DNA from: Lachnospiraceae bacterium
GTDB lineage: Bacteria; Bacillota_A; Clostridia; Lachnospirales; Lachnospiraceae
Reading direction: 5' to 3'
Assembly: GCA_021770615.1 (NCBI GenBank)
Contig: JAETQR010000018.1
Location: forward strand, 16,583-80,582
Length of the DNA stretch: 64,000 bases
Position numbers and translations under genes: made by a program. Under the pieces are notes generated by a model. That model ran no database searches and was not told the DNA's origin. It saw nothing but the letters and a program-made list of their open reading frames with translations. Shown here one piece after another: positions 51,791 to 60,584 of the stretch; the stretch's first letter is position 1, and the number at the start of each line of letters is the position of its first letter.

Positions 51791-53103
51791 ATAAAAATAC
51801 GGAAAACCAGATCCGGAACATTTATACCCTGGACGGCCGCGTTCCTATGGGAAAGGCCATCCCGTTCGGCCTGCAGCATATTCTGGCAATGTTTGTTGCC
51901 AATATCGCGCCAATCCTCATCGTAGGAGGCGCTTGCGGTCTCTCTGCCAGTGACATCACAAATCTTGTACAATGTGCGATGATCATCGCCGGCATCGGAA
52001 CGCTCATACAGCTCTTTCCACTCTGGAAGATCGGTTCGGGCCTTCCGATCGTTATGGGGATCAGCTTTACTTTTGTCGGCATCTTCTGTGTCATCGGGCC
52101 AGCTTATGGATACGGAAGCATCATCGGCGCCATCCTCATCGGCGGTGTTGTCGAAGGAGTCCTCGGACTCTTTGCCGGATACTGGAGAAAAATCATTTCA
52201 CCGATCGTAGCTGCCAGTGTCGTAACTGCGATCGGCTTTTCTCTTCTTTCCGTCGGAGCCTCTTCATTTGGAGGCGGTAGCGGAGCGGACGATTTCGGTT
52301 CCTGGCAAAACCTCCTCCTTGGTTTTATCACTCTGGTCTGCTGCCTGCTGTTCCAGATCTTCGCAAAGTCCTACTTCAAACAGCTATCTGTCCTGTTTGG
52401 CCTGATCGTCGGATATCTGATCGCTGCCTGCATGGGTGTCGTCGATTTCTCAGCGCTAAAAGACTGTGGCATCATCGCTTTTCCGCATTTTATGCCCTTT
52501 ACACCGGAATTTCATGCAGGCCCCATCCTGACAGTCATACTTATTTTTCTTGTCTCTGCCACAGAGACGATCGGCGATACATCCGCACTTGCCTCTTCCG
52601 CACTAAACCGGGATGTGACCGATAAAGAAATCACAGGCTCACTTGCCTGTGATGGTTTTATCAGTTCACTATCCGCACTCTTTGGCTGTATGCCGATCAC
52701 CTCATTCAGCCAGAACGTGGGACTGATCGCCATGACAAAAGTAATCAACCGTTTTACGATCGCAACCGGGGCTGTCATTATGATCCTGGCCGGTTTTTTC
52801 CCTGTCATCGGTGCATTTCTCGGCACACTTCCTGATGCCGTACTCGGTGGCTGCACGATCATGATGTTTGGAAATATCGTTATCAGTGGCCTGCAGATGA
52901 TCAGTAACTGCGGTTTCACCCAGCGCAATATCACGATCGCCGCTCTCTCACTCAGCGTGGGAATCGGCTTCACGCAGGTTCCGGAAATTTTCCGGATCTT
53001 CCCCGCTGTGGTCCAGAATGTTTTTGCCGACAACTGTGTCGCTACCGTATTTTTTGTGGCGATCCTCGCAAATCTGATCCTGCCGGGTGAGGAGAAAGCA
53101 TAA
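51787..53103 (+). CDS. Xanthine/uracil permease, NCS2 family
   Basis: A 438-aa NCS2 transporter with about 12-14 helices. The signatures [16 protein letters not shown] (about 22-37) and [13 protein letters not shown] (near 260, the Glu in substrate binding) and [17 protein letters not shown] near 300 fit xanthine permeases such as PbuX. It imports xanthine for xpt. It ends at the terminator at 53151. Confidence 0.9.
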   Translation: MNKNTENQIRNIYTLDGRVPMGKAIPFGLQHILAMFVANIAPILIVGGACGLSASDITNLVQCAMIIAGIGTLIQLFPLWKIGSGLPIVMGISFTFVGIFCVIGPAYGYGSIIGAILIGGVVEGVLGLFAGYWRKIISPIVAASVVTAIGFSLLSVGASSFGGGSGADDFGSWQNLLLGFITLVCCLLFQIFAKSYFKQLSVLFGLIVGYLIAACMGVVDFSALKDCGIIAFPHFMPFTPEFHAGPILTVILIFLVSATETIGDTSALASSALNRDVTDKEITGSLACDGFISSLSALFGCMPITSFSQNVGLIAMTKVINRFTIATGAVIMILAGFFPVIGAFLGTLPDAVLGGCTIMMFGNIVISGLQMISNCGFTQRNITIAALSLSVGIGFTQVPEIFRIFPAVVQNVFADNCVATVFFVAILANLILPGEEKA

Positions 53104-53151
53104 CGGTTACGGTGTTCTGTTTCCTGTTTGAACTTCACGGCCTTTATAATA

Positions 53152-53181
53152 AAAACCCCCACCACAACAGATGGGGGTTTT
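53152..53181. terminator. Bidirectional hairpin terminator
   Basis: AAAACCCCCA (53152-53161) pairs with TGGGGGTTTT (53172-53181) with a 10-base loop. It lies between the convergent NCS2 permease and glycogen phosphorylase genes and can serve both. Confidence 0.9.
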
Positions 53182-53239
53182 AACAAACTATATTATTTGT
53201 ATCTCGCCTGTACCATACCAGACTAATCCGGTCTTTCTT

Positions 53240-55699
53240 TTACAAAGTCACTTTGGAAAGCTTCCAGATCTCCTTCGCATACTCTTCAATCGTACGGTCA
53301 GATGAGAATTTACCTGATTTAGCTACGTTCAGCATTGCCATCTTCGCCCATGCCTCTTTATCGCGATAAGCCTCATCTACCTTTTTCTGTGCTTCTGCAT
53401 AAGAGCGGAAATCTTTGAGTATAAAATACTGGTCTGCTCTCTCATATCCGTTTGAATCGAGAAGAGAAGAATACAGTTCGCGGAACAATTCCGGATCTCC
53501 GGCAGAATACGTTCCATCGACAAGCTGATCGACCACTCTTTTGATCTCTCCGTCCGAATTGTAAATCTGCCTTGGATCATACTGGTTATTGTGCTCAAAA
53601 TCAATGACCTCCTGGGAAGAAAGACCAAAGATAAAGGCATTTTCCTCTCCGACCTCTTCCACAATCTCCACATTCGCACCATCCATCGTTCCAAGAGTAG
53701 GCGCACCATTGAGCATAAATTTCATATTTCCGGTACCGGACGCCTCTTTGCTGGCTGTGGAAATCTGCTCAGATACATCTGCCGCTGCAAAGATGATCTC
53801 CGCATTGCTCACGCGGTAATTCTCGATAAAGACCACTTTAATCTTCCCATGGATCGATGCATCATTATTGATCACATCTGCTACATTATTGATCAGCTTT
53901 ATGATCGCCTTGGCACGACGGTATCCGGCGGATGCCTTCGCTCCAAAGATAAAGGTATGCGGAACCATATCCATATCCGGGTTTGCCTTTACCTGATTGT
54001 ACAGATACATCACATGCAGGATATTGAGCAGCTGACGCTTATACTCATGAAGTCTCTTAACCTGCACATCAAAGATCGAATTTGGATCCACATCGATTCC
54101 ATTGTGGTCTTTGATATATTTTGCAAGACGAACCTTGTTCTGATACTTGATATCCATAAACTCCCTCTGCGCCCTCTCATCATCTGCATACGGAGTAAGA
54201 CGGCTGATCTGCGACAGATCCGTGATCCATCCCTGTCCGATCTTATTTGAAACCCACGACGCAAGAAGCGGGTTCCCATGAAGAAGAAAACGTCTTTGTG
54301 TGATACCATTTGTCTTATTATTAAATTTCTCCGGCATCATCTCATAAAAATCTTTCAGTTCCTGATTTTTCAAAATTTCTGTGTGCAGCCTTGCCACACC
54401 GTTTACGGAAAATCCGGCCGCGATCGCAAGATGCGCCATTTTCACCTGTCCGTCATAAATGATCGCCATTTTCTTTACTTTATCAAAATTTCCAGGGTAT
54501 TTCTCTGCGATCTCATTCCGGAAACGACGGTCAATCTCCTCCGTGATCTGATAAATCCTGGGGAGAAGTCTTGCAAAAAGATCGATCGGCCATTTCTCAA
54601 GTGCCTCTGACATGATCGTATGGTTTGTGTAAGCACATGTCCTCGTCGTGATATCCCATGCCTCGTCCCACTCAAGGAAATATTCATCGAGAAGGATTCT
54701 CATAAGTTCCGGCACAGTAACGGTAGGATGCGTGTCGTTGAGCTGGAAGCATACTTTATCCGGAAGCCCATGAATATCATCATGCTTTTCCATGTATTTA
54801 GCCACTGCCCTCTGCACACTGGCAGATACAAAGAAATACTGCTGTTTCAGGCGCAGCTCTTTTCCTGCCACATGATTATCATTTGGATAGAGGACCTCAC
54901 AGATCGTCCGGGCAAGGTTCTGCTGCTCAACTGCTTTCTGATAATCCCCCTTATCAAAAGAATCCAGATTAAACGTGTCCATCGCCTCCGCATCCCAGAT
55001 ACGAAGCGTATTGACGATATGGTTTCCATATCCAACTACCGGGATATCGTAAGGAACCGCCCTGACAGACTGGCAGTTCTCCTGTACATAACGGTCACGG
55101 CCATTCTCATCCTTCCTTACAGCCACATATCCGCCAAATTTTACTTCCATCGCATATTCGGGACGCTTCATCTCGAATGGATTTCCTTCTTTGAGCCAGT
55201 CATCCGGCGCCTCGATCTGAAAACCGTTCTCGATCTTCTGCATAAACATACCGTATTTATAGCGGATACCGCATCCGTATGCCGGGTATCCAAGAGTAGA
55301 TAATGATTCGAGGAAGCAGGCAGCAAGTCTTCCGAGTCCTCCGTTTCCGAGTGCTGCATCCGGCTCTTCATCCTCAATGACATCCAGATCCACACCAAAC
55401 TCCTCCAGTACTTCACGGACTACCTTATCCTGTTTCAGATTGATGATGATATTTCCAAGGGCGCGTCCCATGAGAAATTCCATCGAGAGATAATAGACTG
55501 TCTTTACATCCTTTTCCTCGTACTGCTTATGGGTATCAAACCAGTCATCCACAACGATATCTTTTACCGCATATGCCACCGCCTGGAAAAGCTGCTGGTT
55601 TGTCGCCTGCTCCACCGGTTTACGGAACAGTAGCTTCATATAGTTTTCGATATCCTGCTTCAAATGGATCTTTTTGTCATTTTCATTGAAAAACTTCAT
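53240..55699 (-). CDS. glgP: Glycogen/alpha-glucan phosphorylase
   Basis: An 819-aa enzyme of GT35. Conserved features are MEFLMGRALGN, ALGNGGLGRLAACF, and the PLP region EASGTGNMKFMLNGAPT followed by GTMDGANVEI. It releases glucose-1-phosphate from stored glycogen in the cytoplasm. The ATG at 55699 (AAGG upstream) is chosen over an upstream reading. It lies 49 bases after ileS on the same strand. Confidence 0.95.
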   Translation of the reverse strand: MKFFNENDKKIHLKQDIENYMKLLFRKPVEQATNQQLFQAVAYAVKDIVVDDWFDTHKQYEEKDVKTVYYLSMEFLMGRALGNIIINLKQDKVVREVLEEFGVDLDVIEDEEPDAALGNGGLGRLAACFLESLSTLGYPAYGCGIRYKYGMFMQKIENGFQIEAPDDWLKEGNPFEMKRPEYAMEVKFGGYVAVRKDENGRDRYVQENCQSVRAVPYDIPVVGYGNHIVNTLRIWDAEAMDTFNLDSFDKGDYQKAVEQQNLARTICEVLYPNDNHVAGKELRLKQQYFFVSASVQRAVAKYMEKHDDIHGLPDKVCFQLNDTHPTVTVPELMRILLDEYFLEWDEAWDITTRTCAYTNHTIMSEALEKWPIDLFARLLPRIYQITEEIDRRFRNEIAEKYPGNFDKVKKMAIIYDGQVKMAHLAIAAGFSVNGVARLHTEILKNQELKDFYEMMPEKFNNKTNGITQRRFLLHGNPLLASWVSNKIGQGWITDLSQISRLTPYADDERAQREFMDIKYQNKVRLAKYIKDHNGIDVDPNSIFDVQVKRLHEYKRQLLNILHVMYLYNQVKANPDMDMVPHTFIFGAKASAGYRRAKAIIKLINNVADVINNDASIHGKIKVVFIENYRVSNAEIIFAAADVSEQISTASKEASGTGNMKFMLNGAPTLGTMDGANVEIVEEVGEENAFIFGLSSQEVIDFEHNNQYDPRQIYNSDGEIKRVVDQLVDGTYSAGDPELFRELYSSLLDSNGYERADQYFILKDFRSYAEAQKKVDEAYRDKEAWAKMAMLNVAKSGKFSSDRTIEEYAKEIWKLSKVTL

Positions 55700-55747
55700 T
55701 CCTTTTTTTCCTCTCTTTCCTGCTTCTTTATTACAATGTGCCATCTT

Positions 55748-58700
55748 TTAAAATGACCGCTTTGCGATTCCAAAGGTTACGTCCTCACCATTGATCGTCC
55801 ACTCGGACGTATGCCCCTGCATATCTCCGATGATGATCTTTTCCGCAAGAACCTCCGACTTGATCTGTTCTGCATTCTGAATGATGATGTCCGTAAGCCT
55901 GTCACTTCCGACTTCGTAAACCTCGATGCTGTCCATAACCTCAAATCCGGAATCCTTGCGCATCGTCTGGATCTTACTTATGATCTCGCGGACAAAACCT
56001 TCTTCGATCAGATCATCCGTGAGATGGGTGTCGATCACAACAGTAACTCCTCTGTCCGCTTCTGAGACGTAACCCTCCATCTGTGCCGACTCGATCAGAA
56101 GATCGTCTTTCGCAAGTACCTCTTCTGTCCCTCCGACACTTATCCGGATCTCACCGGCTTCATTCAGCTCATCCATCGTCTGGTTGCCATTCAGCCCGGA
56201 CAGTACTTCCTTCAACTCATTCAGCCTGCTCCCAAACCGTTTTCCTAACGTCCTGAGCTGTGGCTTAAAGACATAACTCGTAAAGTCTCTCACATCATCG
56301 GTGAACACAACCTCTTTTATGTTCAATTCATCGGCAATGATATCTGTATAATACTCAGACAGTGCCTCCCGGGCTCCTGCTTCCCCATCGATCCTCACGT
56401 ACATCTTTCCAAGCGGCTGCCTGTTTTTAATATTTGCTGTATTTCTGGCAGCACGGCCGAGAACAACGATCTGGAGAAGCTCCTCCATCTTTGCCTCAAG
56501 TTCTTTATCGATCAATGCTTCTTCTGCTTTTGGAAAATCACAGAGATGAATACTTTCCGGTGCCGCTTTATCCACACTGCGAACAAGATTCTGATAAATG
56601 CTCTCTGTCATAAACGGAATCATCGGAGCGGCCGTTTTTGCGACCGTTACCAGTGCTGTATAAAGCGTCATATACGCATTGATCTTATCCTGCTCCATCC
56701 CCTTTGCCCAAAAGCGCTCACGACAGCGACGCACATACCAGTTGCTCATATCATCTACAAAATCCTGGAGCGCTCTCGCCGTCTCAGGGATCCGGTAATT
56801 TTCAAGATTCGCATCAACCTCTTTGACGACCGTATTCAGCTTACTGAGAAGCCATTTGTCCATCACAGACAGCTTATCGTGTTCCAACTCATATTTCGTC
56901 GGGTCGAACTCATCAATATTGGCATAGAGTACATAAAAGGCATATGTGTTCCATAATGTACTCATAAACTTACGCTGACCTTCCACGACAGCTTTTCCGT
57001 GAAAACGGTTCGGAAGCCACGGCGCTGAATTTACATAAAAATACCACCTTATGGCATCTGCACCATATTCGGAAAGCGCCTCCATCGGATCTACTGCATT
57101 TCCCTTACTCTTACTCATCTTCTGTCCGTTCTCATCCTGGACATGCCCGAGAACGATCACATTCTCGTAAGGGGCTTTATTGAAAAGGATCGTAGACTCT
57201 GCAAGAAGCGAGTAAAACCATCCTCTTGTCTGATCCACCGCCTCAGAAATAAACTGCGCCGGAAACTGCTTTTCAAACAATTCTTTATTCTCAAACGGAT
57301 AATGATGCTGCGCAAACGGCATCGCCCCGGAATCAAACCAACAGTCGATCACTTCCGGTACCCGGTGCATCTCTTTGCCACAGTGTGGACACCGGATCGT
57401 GATCTCATCGATGTACGGACGATGGAGTTCTACTGTTTTTGCCGCTTCATTTCCACTTCGTTTTACCAACTCTTCCCGGCTTCCCACACTCTCCATATGG
57501 CCGCATTCACATTCCCAAATATTGAGCGGAGTACCCCAGTAGCGGTTTCGCGACACGCCCCAGTCCTGTACATTCTCGAGCCAGTCCCCAAAACGTCCTT
57601 TTCCGATATTCTCCGGGATCCAGTTGATCGTATCATTGTTTTTGATCAGGTCATCTTTTACCTCGGTCATCTTTATGAACCATGACTCGCGGGCATAATA
57701 GATCAGCGGGGTATCACAGCGCCAGCAGAATGGATAATCATGTTCAAACTTCGGTGCGTCAAACAAAAGTCCTTTGCCCTCCAGATCCTTTAAGATCGGC
57801 ATATCGGCATCTTTGACAAACATCCCGGCATAATCGGTTTCCTCTGTCATCTCACCTTTTCCATTTACAAGCTGCACAAACGGCAGATCATATTTGCGCC
57901 CGACCTGGGCATCGTCTTCACCAAATGCCGGTGCGATATGGACGATACCAGTACCATCTGTCATCGTTACATAATCATCACACGTTACATAAAATCCCTT
58001 CTTATGCTGCTTTTCACAGATATCTGTGGCATAATCAAATAATGGCTCATACTCTTTTCTCTCGAGATCCGTCCCCTTGAACGTCTCCAGTATCTCATAA
58101 GCTTTTTCTTCCTCTGTTCCAAGTCCCCCGAGAACCCGGTCCAAAAGCGCCTCCGCCATATAATATGTGTAACCGTCCTTTGCTTTCACCTTACAGTAAG
58201 TCTCCTCCGGGTTCACACAGAGTGCCACATTACTTGGAAGAGTCCACGGCGTCGTCGTCCATGCGAGGAAATAAGCGTCCTCTCCTGTCACCTTAAAACG
58301 CACGACCGCAGAACGTTCCTTCACTGCCTTATATCCCTGCGCCACCTCATGGGAAGAAAGCGGTGTCCCGCATCGCGGGCAGTACGGTACGATCTTAAAT
58401 CCTTTATATAACAGCTTTTTGTTCCATATTTCTTTCAGCGCCCACCACTCAGATTCAATGAAATCATCATCATAGGTAACATACGGGTCATCCATGTCCG
58501 CCCAGAATCCAACAGCACCGGAAAAATCCTCCCACATCCCCTTATACTGCCACACAGATTCTTTACACTTCGAGATAAACGGATCCAGCCCGTATTCCTC
58601 GATCTGTTCTTTTCCATCCAGTCCCAGAAGCTTTTCCACCTCCAGTTCCACCGGAAGTCCGTGTGTATCCCATCCCGCTTTACGCGGCACCTGATATCCT

Positions 58701-58924
58701 TTCATCGTACGGTATCTCGGGATCATATCTTTGATCACACGGGTCAGCACGTGACCAATATGAGGTTTCCCATTTGCCGTCGGAGGACCGTCATAAAACA
58801 TATATGTCGGACAACCTTCCCTCAGCTCGATGCTCTTTTGGAAAATGTCATTATCTTTCCAAAACTTCTCTACTTCTTTTTCCCGGTCAACAAAATTCAG
58901 ACCAGTCGAAACTTTTTCGTACAT
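55748..58924 (-). CDS. ileS: Isoleucyl-tRNA synthetase, eukaryote-like (type 2)
   Basis: A 1058-aa class I synthetase. The HIGH motif is GKPHIGHVL (about 52-60), KMSKS is in GQKMSKSKG (about 604), and a large CP1 editing domain lies between, with YCPRCGTPLSSHEVAQGYK. The form of the HIGH region and the absence of a C-terminal zinc finger (no paired Cys at the end) fit the type 2 IleRS found in many Clostridia, which is like the eukaryotic and MupA enzymes. Translation starts at ATG 58924 after GAGGG. A T-box leader controls it. Confidence 0.95.
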   Translation of the reverse strand: MYEKVSTGLNFVDREKEVEKFWKDNDIFQKSIELREGCPTYMFYDGPPTANGKPHIGHVLTRVIKDMIPRYRTMKGYQVPRKAGWDTHGLPVELEVEKLLGLDGKEQIEEYGLDPFISKCKESVWQYKGMWEDFSGAVGFWADMDDPYVTYDDDFIESEWWALKEIWNKKLLYKGFKIVPYCPRCGTPLSSHEVAQGYKAVKERSAVVRFKVTGEDAYFLAWTTTPWTLPSNVALCVNPEETYCKVKAKDGYTYYMAEALLDRVLGGLGTEEEKAYEILETFKGTDLERKEYEPLFDYATDICEKQHKKGFYVTCDDYVTMTDGTGIVHIAPAFGEDDAQVGRKYDLPFVQLVNGKGEMTEETDYAGMFVKDADMPILKDLEGKGLLFDAPKFEHDYPFCWRCDTPLIYYARESWFIKMTEVKDDLIKNNDTINWIPENIGKGRFGDWLENVQDWGVSRNRYWGTPLNIWECECGHMESVGSREELVKRSGNEAAKTVELHRPYIDEITIRCPHCGKEMHRVPEVIDCWFDSGAMPFAQHHYPFENKELFEKQFPAQFISEAVDQTRGWFYSLLAESTILFNKAPYENVIVLGHVQDENGQKMSKSKGNAVDPMEALSEYGADAIRWYFYVNSAPWLPNRFHGKAVVEGQRKFMSTLWNTYAFYVLYANIDEFDPTKYELEHDKLSVMDKWLLSKLNTVVKEVDANLENYRIPETARALQDFVDDMSNWYVRRCRERFWAKGMEQDKINAYMTLYTALVTVAKTAAPMIPFMTESIYQNLVRSVDKAAPESIHLCDFPKAEEALIDKELEAKMEELLQIVVLGRAARNTANIKNRQPLGKMYVRIDGEAGAREALSEYYTDIIADELNIKEVVFTDDVRDFTSYVFKPQLRTLGKRFGSRLNELKEVLSGLNGNQTMDELNEAGEIRISVGGTEEVLAKDDLLIESAQMEGYVSEADRGVTVVIDTHLTDDLIEEGFVREIISKIQTMRKDSGFEVMDSIEVYEVGSDRLTDIIIQNAEQIKSEVLAEKIIIGDMQGHTSEWTINGEDVTFGIAKRSF

Positions 58925-58959
58925 CGTTTTCCCTCATTTCTTTCACATATTTTAAATGT

Positions 58960-59297
58960 TAAAGGGACTCCATCCAAAAAAGGATGAAAGCCCCTATCGC
59001 CGTCATTAACCACCTGTTTTGCAGATCAGACAGTGAAACTGCCTAATGTTTTTCATATAACGGTGAAAACCGGATCGGCCTACTCGTACAACGGATATTA
59101 AATAATTGATATATTTACCTGTCTAATTGTCCGGCTACTGCGTGAATATATCAAAAACTTAATTTTCGTTATACTAGATTTCAGCTTCACAACTCAGGAG
59201 TGATCTTCACAGAAAGCTACTCATGCCGGATTTCCACTATCGCCGGCTCACTGTGACTTTATTCTGTCTGCTACTGTCCCCTTCACAGTCTTTTCTA
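58960..59297 (-). promoter_or_regulatory. Isoleucine-specific T-box riboswitch
   Basis: The 338-base leader of ileS. Stem I has the AG bulge and distal-loop pattern (GTGAGCC ... GTGGAAATCCGGC), then the specifier AUC (59202-59204, minus strand) in AAGATCACTCCTGAG. A stem III region with GAGTAGGCCGATCCGG follows. The T-box itself reads AACAGGTGGTTAATGACG (59001-59018) and leads into GGGGCTTTCATCC pairing with GGATGGAGTCCC (about 58963-58994), the terminator. AUC is the isoleucine codon, in keeping with the gene. The T-box is not the exact consensus GGGTGGNACCGCG. Confidence 0.85.
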
Positions 59298-59303
59298 ATT
59301 ATC

Positions 59304-59332
59304 ATATTAATTTCTGTGGCGGAAATTGTCAA
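59304..59332 (-). promoter_or_regulatory. Promoter of the T-box-ileS transcript
   Basis: Minus-strand TTGACA (59327-59332), 17 bases, TAATAT (59304-59309), placing the start at about 59297, just before the T-box stem I. Confidence 0.6.
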
Positions 59333-59398
59333 TATACAATTCTTATAAATTTTAAGCGTTTTTATCTGCACTTATCGTCACATTTCCATCCCGCCGGC

Positions 59399-60490
59399 TT
59401 ACAGCTCCGCATCCGCAGAATACTGCTCCAAAAGTTCTCTATCCAGCTTGATCCGGTTATCCATCGTCTTCATGATGTCAACCAGTTCCAGATTCCCACA
59501 GGAATCCGGATTGGAAAGATCATATAATTTATTATCACGGAAACTGAGTACCCATGGCTTAAATATATCAAGTTCGTTCTCAATGATAACAAGCCCGCTT
59601 ACATGTTCGGTCAGTTCTACACATACGCCCGGATTCAGCACATTGATTCCATTGATCAGCGCCTGCACAACGACCGGATCATATTTTTCGGGTTCTGCCA
59701 AAAGTGCACGCAACGCCTTCACCTCACTGGTAGGTTCCTCAAAAGACTTCATCGCTGTCATACGGTCATACGCATCCGCCACATAAAGGATGGCTGCATT
59801 TGTATTTGTCTTAACAGCATCTGTCAGTTTATCACGTTCCGGATTGACATACATTTCCTGCATACTCGTCACGATCTGGAAAATATCATCATCCAGTTCC
59901 TTGCAGTTTCGGAGGATCTCGATGGAATTGATCTTGATCATTTCCTTCATTTCCTCATTTTCGTCTGCCTCCAGTGCATTCTGCGCCTTAACTCCACCAC
60001 AATCATGTAAGAGTGCCGCCTTTACGATCGAATTGATCCGTCCGGTCGGCATGCTCATGCGTCCCGCAATGATCGCTGACAGGATCGCTACATTGATACT
60101 GTGCTTATATACAAAATCATCACTGCTTCGCAGACTCTGGATAAAATTGATCTTATGCGGGAGATTCGCATAATTCTTTAGAACCAGGCTGCAGAGCCAG
60201 TCAAGACCCTTATCCTTCTTTCCTGCTGCGATCAGATCAAGATCTTCTTTTATACTGAATACCGCCATCGTCTGGAAACGCTCGAAGTTTATATCCTCTT
60301 CCGACATAGGAGGAACAGGCTCCGCCGGCTCCAGTATGTAAAGCCCCAAAAGTCCGAAGTTCCGGATACCATATATAACCTGTGTGCTCAGTTTTGTGTC
60401 CCTGTCGTATAAAAGGACGCCATTTTTATTATAAATCGGTTTTCCCAGACGCATTCCTGGTTTTAAATCGTCTACTTTCACAAAAAGCAT
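59399..60490 (-). CDS. HD-GYP-like protein with degenerate active site
   Basis: A 363-aa protein. The N-terminal ~100 residues (VKVDDLKPGMRLGKPIYNKNG) are the DUF3391-like part common to HD-GYP proteins. The HD domain keeps HSINVAILSAIIAG and LLHDCGG (His-Asp near 175), but the expected K of HDxGK is G, the HHExxDGxGYP motif is replaced by TSMQEMYVNPE, and VADAYDRMTAMK remains. It is therefore likely not a c-di-GMP phosphodiesterase, though one metal site may persist. ATG at 60490 follows AGGAGAC. Divergent from the subtilase gene with a 94-base gap. Confidence 0.8.
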   Translation of the reverse strand: MLFVKVDDLKPGMRLGKPIYNKNGVLLYDRDTKLSTQVIYGIRNFGLLGLYILEPAEPVPPMSEEDINFERFQTMAVFSIKEDLDLIAAGKKDKGLDWLCSLVLKNYANLPHKINFIQSLRSSDDFVYKHSINVAILSAIIAGRMSMPTGRINSIVKAALLHDCGGVKAQNALEADENEEMKEMIKINSIEILRNCKELDDDIFQIVTSMQEMYVNPERDKLTDAVKTNTNAAILYVADAYDRMTAMKSFEEPTSEVKALRALLAEPEKYDPVVVQALINGINVLNPGVCVELTEHVSGLVIIENELDIFKPWVLSFRDNKLYDLSNPDSCGNLELVDIMKTMDNRIKLDRELLEQYSADAEL

Positions 60491-60584
60491 CTTTCTGTCT
60501 CCTTTCACTTTTTCGACACACTTATCTATTATTATAATCATAACAGTTCTATAAAAATAATACAAGTAAGAAATGAGGTAAATT

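Noticed and set aside
53591..54250. 219-residue open frame on the plus strand
   Set aside because: Antisense to glgP, which is full length and well conserved.
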